64,000 nt of DNA, from NCBI GenBank assembly GCA_033725935.1, contig MU867102.1:124001-188000 (forward strand), in the 5' to 3' direction. The position numbers were made by a program, and so were the translations under genes. Position 1 is the stretch's first letter. Each line of letters begins with the position of its first letter. This document shows positions 32,135 to 41,284 of the stretch, piece after piece. The notes beneath the pieces were generated by a model, which worked only from the letters and a program-made list of their open reading frames with translations, searched no databases and was not told the DNA's origin. The stretch is from Cladorrhinum sp. PSN259. Lineage: Eukaryota; Ascomycota; Sordariomycetes; Sordariales; Podosporaceae.

Positions 32135-33016
32135 TCAAGTGCTCTTTCCCTTATCCTCCGAGTCAGAAGCCCCAGCATACGGCAGCGGCCTCAAGTTTCC
32201 CCGCCTATCAGTAGACCCAAACCTCCTTGCATCGGCATAGAACCACCACCCAATCGTTCTGAATACAAACTTGACGGGTGCGGGCGCAGGCGGCCAGTTG
32301 ATCCAGATATCATTCTCCCTGTGCACGTCCAAGTTGGCGAACAGCCACACCATGGATGGAGAGCCGGCAGTTTTCTGCACAATAAAATAAACTGTTAGCA
32401 ATCTCACAAAGCAGAAGGAAAAAAAACGGAAAGAGAACGTTAGGTAACGTACCATTGAATGATTAGCCTCATCCTCCAACGCCTTGGTCAGCTCATCCCC
32501 CAATTTCTCCCCGTAAGCCCTCAACCCCTGAAGAGTCGGTATCTCCTCGGTCAGATGCTTCACCAGACTCTTGCCGAACCCGTCGATAATCTCGACCACT
32601 TTGCCTCCTTCATACCCCTTCTTACCAGCCAGCACTTCCTCGACGTACTCGTCGAGACTTTGCAAGCCCGCACCAAACACGCGATGCTGCTCGATGTTGC
32701 CGTCCATGACCCCCTTTACTCCCGTCATTTTCTCGACGGTAGGAAAGAACAGTTCTTCCTCGCCTGTGTGGTGAACGTGTAAGAGTCGAGAAAAGGTTAA
32801 GATGTACTTGCAGAAGGATTTGTGATCGGCTGGTTGGATGTGCGGGGCCTGGAGGTAGATGGAGTTGAGTCCCCGAATGATTACGTTGTGGATTTGGGCC
32901 ATGTCTGAGGCGTTGGCGTCGAACGCGTCTGGTTTGGCGTTGGGGTCTTTGGAGAGGCATGCGAAGACGGGGGTTGTGATTAGGGGGAAGGGGTGGTCTG
33001 CGTAGATTGGTGCCAT
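32135..33016 (-). CDS. Hemerythrin-like (HHE cation-binding) domain protein
   Basis: Exon 1 is 33016-32453 and exon 2 is 32374-32135; splicing out 78 nt (GTACGT to GTGCAG) gives 267 residues. Seen: candidate metal ligands H43 (MAQIHNVIIRG), H82/H83 with E86-E88 (LHVHHTGEEELFFP), H111 (EQHRVFG) and H154 with E157/E158 (LVKHLTEEIPTL), the four-helix arrangement of the HHE fold. The C-terminal part (about 189-267), with ANLDVHRENDIWINWPP and VFRTIGWWFYADARRFG, is common to fungal members. Function in fungi is mostly unknown (oxygen, iron or redox sensing has been proposed for the fold). The intron is a multiple of three and has no stop, so retention would still give a full protein (see findings). 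Confidence 0.88.
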   Translation of the reverse strand: MAPIYADHPFPLITTPVFACLSKDPNAKPDAFDANASDMAQIHNVIIRGLNSIYLQAPHIQPADHKSFCKYILTFSRLLHVHHTGEEELFFPTVEKMTGVKGVMDGNIEQHRVFGAGLQSLDEYVEEVLAGKKGYEGGKVVEIIDGFGKSLVKHLTEEIPTLQGLRAYGEKLGDELTKALEDEANHSMVRYLTFSFRFFSFCFVRLLTVYFIVQKTAGSPSMVWLFANLDVHRENDIWINWPPAPAPVKFVFRTIGWWFYADARRFGSTDRRGNLRPLPYAGASDSEDKGKST

Positions 33017-34247
33017 GGCGGATGGTCGTGCAGTGGTATGTATTAGTAGGATCCAAGTGTTGATGATGAATCGGGGTTGTTTGATATTGAATCCGTGAAT
33101 GAGAGGGTATCTTGGAAAAGCTTTTGGAAAATAGGGGATTTTAAGTCGGAATCAGTCTTCTTATTATATAGAATAACCCCTGTTCTATCATCAAACTTAA
33201 TTACCCAATTCGGGATTCAGCGCGGCAAAGGCACACGCCCCAAAGGCACACGCCCCAAAGGAGGCAGTTCTTGCGGCCTGATCAAGCCACCAACCAGGGG
33301 GCATTTCCAGTCAGATATGATGGCTTACTGATGAGCCACACTCAGCTGTCAGCTCGATGGAAAATGAAATTCGAAGACACGGAATTATGTGCCAGTTTTG
33401 AGACTTGAGACGTTGTTCTGTGTTTTACCGCGAGGTAATTGGCTACCGTGAACTCCAAGGTTTTGACATACTCACGTATCCTGTCTCGACACGCCTCTCA
33501 AGTCAGATCATTTTTTCCTTGTCGTCCATTTCCATTCTGGGATAGGTTCCTTTGTTGCCAGCTGGGCGGTAACGAGGTGTCCCGAGAGTCTGGGCCTCTC
33601 AGGCGCTGGCTCGGAGATTGTCCAGAAACGGACACGAAGCGGCGCTGCCGTCTGAGGCGTCCAATCCCATCATAACAGATAACCCCGCTAAGACAACACC
33701 ATTCGTGTGGCTGCTTTAGGACGGAATTTAGCGCGGAATTTTGGGCATCCAAAGATGTGGCTGTGGTTCACCTGGCTTTTGAGACAGGAAGCTGGGAGAC
33801 ACCTTTTTATGTTGAATATGCACAGTTTTACTGGATTGCTAATGGTTTAGCTGGTAATAGTCCGTCCTAAACAATCAAATATGTGTGGAATCTTCCATTT
33901 TGAACTAAAATATAATTTAAACGTGAAAAAAACAACCTTTCTCGACACTGTTTACTCTTTTCTTGACTAAACCCTTTCAAATTTAGAAAAATACTTTTTA
34001 CTCATGCTAAATAATAAAGTTTAACGTTTGAAAGAATTTGGACCGGATTTGCGTAAAACATAAGATTTGGGCAAATCCGAACTCAGGGTGGATGAGAGTG
34101 GCTGGAAAACACACAGACCATCCACGAGTACATGTATGATTGCACGTGGCTTCCTACACGCCTGTTCCCCGCTTCTCTTCCTTGGGGGCCGAATCCCCCT
34201 CAAACATCACCCTCGATTCTGATACCCAGCCACCAGACATCGCAAGT
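33017..34247. other. Intergenic region between divergent genes
   Basis: Between the hemerythrin-like gene (-) and the zinc-finger gene (+). A 15-base unit (AAAGGCACACGCCCC) is repeated in tandem at about 33226-33258. The stretch 33880-34030 is AT-rich. An upstream ATG at 34131 opens a short frame that overlaps the zinc-finger start in another phase. No gene is seen. Confidence 0.45.
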
Positions 34248-35189
34248 ATGAACACCAGCAATAAAATCGCTTGTGAGTGCGGCAAGCGTGTAGCAAACGC
34301 CGAGGCTCTGAAACAGCACCTCCGTGACTCCCCTAACCATGCTGTCCACTGCGAGTGCGGCGCTCGCTTTAAAACAACCGATGCCCGGGATCAGCACATG
34401 CGAGACAAAATCCACAAACCCAAAGTCTCTCGTGCTTCTCAGAAGCCTATTATAACCCAAGCACCAAAGAGCCTGACCGGCAAGGGAAAGCAACCGGCAA
34501 CCTCTGTCCAAGCATCTATCATCCTCGCCGCCTCTCAGGTTGCACTTGCGGTCGCTCGGGTGCCGGCTCCGGCTCCGGCTCCGGCTCCAGCTCCAGAGAT
34601 CAAACCGCCGACAGAAACCACAGCTAGTAACAAGGACTCGACTACTTTCTCTTGCTGCGGCAGAAAATTCAAGGCCGAAAAGCACTTGCTGCAACATCGA
34701 GAAAACTCACCTAAGCACTTGGGAAAAAAGAACACGGGTACATGTAACTCCCCTTCGTCGACCAAGACTAAAACGGCGGCCGCTGCACCTCCAACTAAAA
34801 CGGGTAACTCCCCTTCGTCGGCCAAGACTAAACCGGCGGTCGCTGCACCTCCAACTAAGACGGGTAACTCCCCTTCGTCAGCCAAGACTAAAACGGGTAA
34901 CTCCCCTTCGTCGGCCAAGACTAAACCGGCGGTCGCTGCACCTCCAACTCAGACGGGTAACTCCCCTTCGTCGGCCAAGACTAAACCGGCGGCCGCTGCA
35001 CCTCCAACTAGAAGAATATCCTTGGACGACAGTGAACAATCAAACTGGAGTACCGATTCGGACTGGAGTAGTGGTGATTTTGGCCGGAGTACTGGTGGTA
35101 TTGGCTGGAGTACTGATGATTTAGACTGGAGTATTTGTGACAAGGACTGTGGATGGTGCGGACATTGCATGGATAACGTGTGGATCTAA
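34248..35189 (+). CDS. C2H2-type zinc-finger protein with tandem Pro/Ala/Lys repeats
   Basis: Single exon, 313 residues from the first in-frame ATG (MNTSNKIACECGK). Seen: two adjacent atypical fingers with a CxC pair, C9/C11 with H24/H31 and C35/C37 with H50/H56, and a third related finger near residue 136 (FSCCGRKFKAEKHLLQHRENSPKH). An (AP)n run (VPAPAPAPAPAPE) lies between. Residues 167-254 are a tandem repeat of the unit NSPSSAKTKPAVAAPPTKTG. The C terminus has SxWSTDSDWSSGD-like Ser/Trp/Asp repeats and ends with CDKDCGWCGHCMDN, a possible extra metal site. CxC fingers of this type are found in many fungal hypothetical proteins. Nucleic-acid binding is inferred only. Confidence 0.75.
   Translation: MNTSNKIACECGKRVANAEALKQHLRDSPNHAVHCECGARFKTTDARDQHMRDKIHKPKVSRASQKPIITQAPKSLTGKGKQPATSVQASIILAASQVALAVARVPAPAPAPAPAPEIKPPTETTASNKDSTTFSCCGRKFKAEKHLLQHRENSPKHLGKKNTGTCNSPSSTKTKTAAAAPPTKTGNSPSSAKTKPAVAAPPTKTGNSPSSAKTKTGNSPSSAKTKPAVAAPPTQTGNSPSSAKTKPAAAAPPTRRISLDDSEQSNWSTDSDWSSGDFGRSTGGIGWSTDDLDWSICDKDCGWCGHCMDNVWI
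34746..35010 (+). repeat. In-frame 60-bp minisatellite
   Basis: Four full or nearly full copies of a 60-bp unit beginning AACTCCCCTTCGTC, plus one shortened 33-bp copy, code for a 20-residue protein repeat. Copies differ at only a few positions, so the array expanded recently. Confidence 0.88.
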
Positions 35190-35255
35190 ATTAGGTCGAG
35201 ATTGTCATTCAACGAGGTTTTCGCCAGAGATACCTGACATGGATCATTGATTTCC

Positions 35256-35483
35256 TCACTCAGAATCACAAACGGGACAATACCTCTCCATCAAAACCTC
35301 GGGCTCCTCCTCCTCCTCCTCCTCCTCCTCCTCCTCCTCCTCCTCCTCCTCCTCCTCCTCCCCCCCACCTCTTCCCTCCTCCCTCATTTTGTCAAGGTCT
35401 TCAAAATCCTCAATCATCATCAGGTGACACCCCCAAAAACCCCTTTCCCAAAAACATCTCGACGCGCTTCGGTAGTAGTTCAT
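35256..35483 (-). CDS. Possible last exon of the HeLo-like/ankyrin gene (poly-Glu)
   Basis: The frame from 35483 reads MNYYRSASRC..., MMIEDFEDLDKMREEG, about 19 Glu in a row, then PEVLMERYCPVCDSE and stop. It can be joined in phase 0 to the upstream gene by a 102-nt intron, 35585-35484 (GTGAGA donor, CTGAC branch, GATAG acceptor), replacing the last 18 residues of the read-through model. The result would be 1128 residues with a CxxC near the end. It may instead be chance translation of the (TCC)n repeat. Confidence 0.35.
   Translation of the reverse strand: MNYYRSASRCFWERGFWGCHLMMIEDFEDLDKMREEGRGGGEEEEEEEEEEEEEEEEEEEPEVLMERYCPVCDSE
35307..35361. repeat. (TCC)n microsatellite
   Basis: About 18 uninterrupted TCC triplets followed by a C run. 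It reads as poly-Glu (GAG) on the - strand. Confidence 0.9.
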
Positions 35484-35531
35484 CTATCTTCTGTCAGTCA
35501 TGCATTATCTTTTCTTCTCTCTTTTTTTTTT

Positions 35532-38500
35532 CTAATTAAAAAAAATTAAAATTTCGTCTGTAGGATAAAACTCACATGTTCTCACATTCTCATAAACTCC
35601 AATCAGACCTCCTTCCAAGTCTTTATCAACTTTTAGTTTAAGCAGCGCCCCCGAGACAGTCTCCAGCCAGTTACTCCTCAAAAAATTTTCGAGCGCTTTT
35701 GGTGCCAGTGGTGATTTCGTTTCTTCTCCGACAAAATTTTGCAACTCTTTTTCGAATCGAGACATTAGAGTCTCAAGTAGTGCCTCTTCCTTTTCCTTCA
35801 TTGCGTTGTTGTGGGGCTCATCGGTCCTGATTTCATGTAGGTCCTGCGCGAGGAGCTGCTGTTCAGGACAGTCGACTATGACCATCGGATCATCATTGCA
35901 TGCATCATCACTGCTCGAGTTATTGCTCTTTTGTTGTTCAGTACTAGTATAAAGTTGCTGCCTGTCAATCTTGACTCTCCGTAATGAACAGCAAGTATGC
36001 CTCATCTCGAGTGCTTCGAACGTGAGGAAGCGGACGAGGTCCAGTGCGTAGTCTGAGGTTATTATTGCGTTAGAGCAACGAGATAAAACGAGAGGGTGGT
36101 GGTGCAAGAGAGCATGAGTATGAGGTGAGAAAAGCCCGTTTTGACGAGGAAAAGTTGAAGTCCCTCTGCTGCACGTGGCTTTCCAGAATGAAAGTAAAGG
36201 AGAGCATCCTCTGCGTCTTCTTTTGTCGCTGTTGTTGCTGCACAAACATATACAGTTATCGTGTACTTTGGACTCGGAAGAGAAAGAGACGGAAGAAATC
36301 TTGTTGATGAGATCCCAGGCTACTTCAGCATTGGCTGACGAGATGCTATTCAGTGCGTGGCCGAGGGTAGATGCCCAGTAGTGCCAGCCTGTTGCGTGCA
36401 CGTTGAGACCGAGCTTCAAGGGGTCGGTTGGTTTAGAGTCTAAAAAGCCGTGTTGCTCGAGAAAGGAGATAGTGTCTGGCAGACTGGTGAGTTCGTCCCA
36501 GCTTATCTGGCCGAGTGATTCTCCTCCTCGCCAGACCATGCTGGCTGTCAGGCCCAGGAAGTCGTGTGAGTTGTAACCTCGGAATCCCTGGGTGTAAAAG
36601 ATGGGAAAGTGCCGCATTGATAGTGATGGGTTGTGATAGATGGTTTTGTAGCCTGCGGGGACTGTGAGGTGCTCCGGGATGTAAATGTTGCTGTCATTGA
36701 GTAGACTGCAGACATTTGATGCTATGCTGTCGGGAATGTGGGTTGGATCCCAGCTTTGATAGATGCCAAGGGTTTCTTGTGCTATGGAGAGGAGTTTGCG
36801 TCTTCTGTCTGCGAGGTTCTTTGCGAATATGGTGAGACATTCGTTGGATGTGGTATCTAGACATGTCAAGTCGTAAGAGCTTGTTGTGTTACTGCTGTGG
36901 CGGTGCTTTGTCGGGATGCGACAGCCTTTTTTCAGGAGGATGTCGAGTGCATCTGGATATTTGAACCGGCAGGTGAGTAAAAAAGGGGAGTCATGCTGAC
37001 CGACATCCAGATCTTGGATGGCGTCCGTTGAAAGGAGCCTTTGCAAACCCTCTGACCATGTAGCAGCCACCTGGAGCATTGTGTGCCCTCTGATTCTTCT
37101 TGTTGTGGATTCAGGATTCCGCATGATTACCTCTTCCAAATCCTCCAGAGAATGCTTGGCGATTGCTTTGAGCATTGGCTCGTCATCGATGTCTACAGAA
37201 AAAAAAGTTAGCAGAGACGGATGACTGTACTCCTGCGCGGGCGTGGACTCTTGTTACCCTCAAGATCTAGCATATCAGTCAGCTTGTCGGGTGGCTTCTC
37301 AACCTCGACAAAGCTTGGACTGAATCCTCGGACGAAACTCGATATAATCGCCTTGATATCCGACTCTTTTGCGGACCCAGCTTCCAGACAGGGCAGAGTA
37401 TAACCTCTAAGTACCGTTCTAGCATATATGCCAACTATCATCATTACACTGGGGGAAACGTGTCAGCTTTAGTTTAGGTGAGTTGAAGGACTCATTACGG
37501 TTAGACTTGCTATATAACCTCGTCGTCGTCCTCGATAGATTCCGACAGAGAGTGGAAGAGTTGGACGATCGCGCCCGCCATGGAAGCATTGATACGAACA
37601 TGGCAGATGATATCCAACAGGATTTGCATGCATTTCTGCAGTGATCTCAGTGTTAGTATAAGTAAAGGAAGATGTGGCGCACATAAAAGTACTGACTATC
37701 GCATGACTCCAGCCATTTTCATCTCGGTCATTTGGAGATGCCTTCCCACTCCTGTATAGCTCAATGATTGAGTACTCGGTCGACTTGATAATTCTCTCGC
37801 ACGCCTCTGGTGGGCCTCTCCGCGCCTGGTAATTTAGCATCAGGAGCTGCTGAGATACCATGCAGTTCTCGATGGGCACGATATTTTTCAATCGTATGGA
37901 GAATCCGACATTGTTAATTCCCATCACATATTGTATAGATACCCAGTTGACACGCCCGAGCAGCCACCCGAGTCTTAACGGAAACTCTGCTCTGAGGCTT
38001 CGTTTTCGCCTCGTTGGGCGACCCAGGCCGTAGAATTTGCAGTGATTTCGATGTCTTGATGTCTCTTGTTGATCATATTGAACAGTAGCTCCCCACAGGT
38101 TGTACACGTACGTGTCTGTATGAGTACGTGCGATGCAATTGCACGAGGCGGGCTTATGCAGATATGCTTTCTTGGGACTAGCTTTTCGAGCATTGCCGTT
38201 CAACGAAGAGACTTGAAGGAGCTGCCCAAGCTTTTATGTATAATGGGTCAGCAGGTTCCATTACTTCTGAGCTTAGAAAAAGAAAAAACCAATAAAATGA
38301 CGAACCTGGCCCAAAGCCTCTTCTTTTTCGGTGATTTGTTTGAGAACCGCTGTCACTTGTTGATACATCAGGAAACTGGTTGAGCCCACTAAACGCATAT
38401 CGTTGTGCATCAGTGTCAATTTTCCATTGATGTTGGAATCAAGATGACGGATATTCAGCTGGGTTTGATCAAAGTGTTTGTTCACTTGCGCCATGCTGTT

Positions 38501-39072
38501 CGTAATTATGCTTTGCAAGCAGCTAATTTCGTCTGAGCTTTTCAGATTGATGGCCGAGCTGGCTTTTTCGGCTTCCAAGTAATGTTTACTATCATCCCGT
38601 CAGCACAAGGGGCCATTGACCGACTATTAGAACCTCTGTAGCAGATTTCGTACACTGAAGCGATGTGCAGGATTCTATCCAAGTTGCTCAACAGGCCTTG
38701 AATATGCTTCTGGAGTGAGGTGAGTTGCTCCTCGCGGAATGGAAATATGATTGCCCGGCCAATCCGCTTGAAGCTCTTTGGCGGAGGAGACCTTGTCCAC
38801 TTTGAGAGCAGTTGCTCTAGACGGAGAATATGGTTGTCGCAGTCCTTGAGCGCATCCAGTATAAAAATGACGTTAATGTCTTTTCTGTCGGTTAAATCGG
38901 GCAGGACACTCTTGAATGCGTCAAGGGTTGCCATCAGAGTCTGAACCTCCTTCAGAGCATCAGAAATCCTCTTGTCCCGGCCCTTGACTGAGCGCAAGTA
39001 AGTTGCGATACCTTGGCACACTCTTATTCCCAAGGAGGCGACTCCAACGGCGGTTCCCAGGATCTCTGCCAT
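35532..39072 (-). CDS. HeLo-like N-terminal, ankyrin-type NLR-like protein
   Basis: Six exons: 39072-38654, 38588-38306, 38230-37697, 37635-37511, 37448-37258 and 37192-35532; 1070 residues. All joints keep frame. Intron 4 starts GCAAGT, a GC-AG intron with a GCTGAC branch and CCCCAG end. Seen: residues 1-140 MAEILGTAVGVASLGIRVCQGIATYL, the amphipathic HeLo-like N-terminal domain of fungal STAND/NLR proteins; a helical linker with KHFDQTQLNIRHLDSNI; a conserved middle block with RRKRSLRAEFPLRLGWLLGRVNW and GINNVGFSIRLKNIVP; SGKASPNDRDENGWS and RRIRGHTMLQVAA, which resemble ankyrin turns; and a long C-terminal region with low-complexity Ser/Asn patches. No NACHT or NB-ARC P-loop is visible. 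Known: HeLo-like domains trigger membrane damage in heterokaryon incompatibility; the same role here is inferred. The 3' end may instead splice to 35483-35256. Confidence 0.75.
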
Positions 39073-40585
39073 AATGGTGTCAAAGCGCGGCGAGGTGAAC
39101 TGAACACAGGAAAGAACTCGGTGAAGAAGCAACACCTTGGGTCAAAAGAATAGAAGCATTCGTCTAGAGGATGGGTCAGATAAAAAGGAACTGGAAAAGC
39201 AGGTCGCTATCGTCGGCGGTTTGTCAATGTGATCTACATGGCTGAGAAGGATGTAGCCGTGCTTCCAGAACCTTATTCGCCGCCCCCAATACTACCACAA
39301 TCGTGTTCCAGGCACCTACGTTACGCTCAACCAACTAATATGAGACTGCTTCCAGTACTGCTTGATGGCGATCTTACCATCCTTTGGCCAATCATCTCAC
39401 TCCGGGGCTAAGAGATAAATGGTCTGCGCCACTTCACGGCCGTCCGGCAATGCCCGACTGGCCATCCGAGATGGAGGTTAATTACTAGGTCAAAGAGACG
39501 AAGGTAGTATTAAGGCCCAGACAAGGCTCAGGCAGCGACACCTCTCAATTTGTACCTCCCCGGTAGTTCCTCAACTCGACATCCTCCCTCCAATCATTCC
39601 TCAATTTTCATAAGACAGTTAACAAAAGTTATTTGTCTCCCGGAGGTTATGACGGCTGCGTGATATCAGAAGCATTCGTATTGCCCTAAAGTATACGAGT
39701 TCAAGAAAGTTCCCATCGGGAGTAAACATGCGGGTTAAATTCTATGATAATGGGATACTAACCTGATCGGAAGGCGATAAATGTAAATATCTGACGAAAA
39801 CAGGTTTCTTGAAATCTCGATATTTAGACGTCAAGCGTCATTTCCCGCAAGCTCAAGTTGTCAGATTGACTTGGATCAGGTGGATAATGGAATTTGCTTG
39901 TGTTTGTTCGGAAGATGTCGTTTCTACTACTGTTGTACGGATGGTTGTTATTGTTGTTCTTTCTGGTATTATGTGTACTGATATTATTGTCTTTGTAGTA
40001 GTAATAATTGTTAAGGCTGTTCCTGCCGTAGTCGTCGCTACTGTTGTCGTCGTTGTCGTTGTCGTCGACGTTGTTGTTGCAGGTGGTCTTGCCGGCATGG
40101 CTTGGGGTGCCGGAATTGTCGTCGTTATTGTTATTGTGTGGTTCTTTGTTGCCATTGTTTCCATGATTCGGGAAGTTGTGCTTCATTATGCCGGGAAAAG
40201 CTGAGTCAAAGTTTGGAGAGGGGTTTGTTGGCCAGTTTGTTGGTTGGCTCTTGGGCTAATTTGTGGCCGGTATGATTGCTGGGGGATCTAAATGCGTGTA
40301 AGAGAAAAAAAGTTACTATGAAGGGTATAGAAAACTAATAAAGGGACATCAGAGTTTGAAGGGATAGGGGGAGAAGAAACTTTAGACAAGTGCAAGGACA
40401 CGTCGTCCGGGAACACAAAAAGGCGACTTTTGGAAGCATCCATTGTCAAACGGGTAGCAGGGGGACTTGTGTCGGGATGAAAGGTGTTCTGTGAATTTTG
40501 AGGACGACATACTAACGGATTAACATTGGATGAAAACAAGTTACCCCTGAAACTCCCTGCACTACACCCCTTATCAAAATGCATT
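39073..40585. other. Intergenic region
   Basis: 5' flank of the NLR-like gene and 3' flank of the bZIP gene. It holds the Asn/Asp-rich frame described separately; the rest shows no coding signal. Confidence 0.4.
39824..40186 (-). CDS. Possible small Asn/Asp-rich protein
   Basis: A 120-residue frame with a genuine ATG (MKHNFPNHGNNGNKE), rich in Asn and Asp, including NNNVDDNDNDDNSSDDYGRN and a NNYYYYKDNN stretch. It arises from GTT/GTC-type trinucleotide repeats on the + strand, so it may simply be low-complexity DNA in an open frame. It lies 400 bp beyond the bZIP stop; being an extra exon of that gene is possible but unsupported. The + strand read of the same repeats gives an equally long Val-rich frame. 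Confidence 0.25.
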   Translation of the reverse strand: MKHNFPNHGNNGNKEPHNNNNDDNSGTPSHAGKTTCNNNVDDNDNDDNSSDDYGRNSLNNYYYYKDNNISTHNTRKNNNNNHPYNSSRNDIFRTNTSKFHYPPDPSQSDNLSLREMTLDV

Positions 40586-41284
40586 TTACCTAGGCGATAC
40601 CACAAACCCGTACAGTATCTTCTTTTCCTCTTCCTTGTCCCAATGTTTGGTCTTTTTCAAATACTCATGAATCATGCGGCAGCGTGAGCCACAGCTTTGG
40701 TGCATTCTCATCTGGTCTCTCAGCTCATGTAGCTCTCTCCTCAAAGCATTCTCCTCATCCAACATTCTGTCCCGTTTGTCCATCATCGACCGATCGGCTT
40801 CGGTCAGCTTCTGCTCTGCATCACGGCGCTTTCGTCGGGCTTTGGCGGAAGCGATGCGGTTGCGAAGATGAGGCGGCGGCCGTGTTCTCCGGGGTTTCGA
40901 AGGAGGGGTGGGCGTGGGAATATTGGAGCAGTTGGTTTCTGTAGGCGAAGGTTGCCCGTACTCAGATGTTAGGAAGGGGAACCCGACAGTCTGGTGGTCG
41001 ACATAGGGGAGGTATTCGTTGCTCGGAAACAAAGAAAGCTGACCGAACGGCAAGCTTGGCACGTCCCAGTTTGGCCGTGGCTGTCGTTGGAGATGTGTTT
41101 GTAGTGCAGGAGTTGACGGCACCTCGGTTCCCAGAAAACCATTGGTGTTTCCCGCTGAAACGTCCAGCCAGTTGAAGTCAACACATGAAGTGGTGGCCGT
41201 TGTGAGGAACGGAGTGCCTATTGGTCCCGCCAAGGACGAGGCGTCCCGGGTAGTAAGGCTTGTTGTATATTGTTGATGATCCAT
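40586..41284 (-). CDS. bZIP transcription factor
   Basis: 232 residues from the first ATG in frame (MDHQQYTTSLTTRDASS). Seen: a Pro/Ser-rich N-terminal region; basic region PPHLRNRIASAKARRKRRDAEQ at about 138-158 with the invariant Asn-x7-Arg; then a leucine-zipper-type helix (EQKLTEADRSMMDKRDRMLDEENALRRELHELRDQM) and a His/Cys-rich end (MHQSCGSRCRMIHEYL). The basic region has ASAKAR in place of the usual AAxKCR, fitting ATF/Atf21-type fungal bZIPs. Nuclear DNA binding as a dimer is known for the family. The final codons CCT-AGG-TAA overlap a possible GTAAAA donor; a short extra exon cannot be excluded. Target genes are unknown. Confidence 0.85.
   Translation of the reverse strand: MDHQQYTTSLTTRDASSLAGPIGTPFLTTATTSCVDFNWLDVSAGNTNGFLGTEVPSTPALQTHLQRQPRPNWDVPSLPFGQLSLFPSNEYLPYVDHQTVGFPFLTSEYGQPSPTETNCSNIPTPTPPSKPRRTRPPPHLRNRIASAKARRKRRDAEQKLTEADRSMMDKRDRMLDEENALRRELHELRDQMRMHQSCGSRCRMIHEYLKKTKHWDKEEEKKILYGFVVSPR

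Noticed and set aside
39809..40204. Val-rich + strand frame with predicted membrane character
   Set aside because: Pure translation of GTT/GTC repeats; no family resemblance and the opposite strand is equally open.
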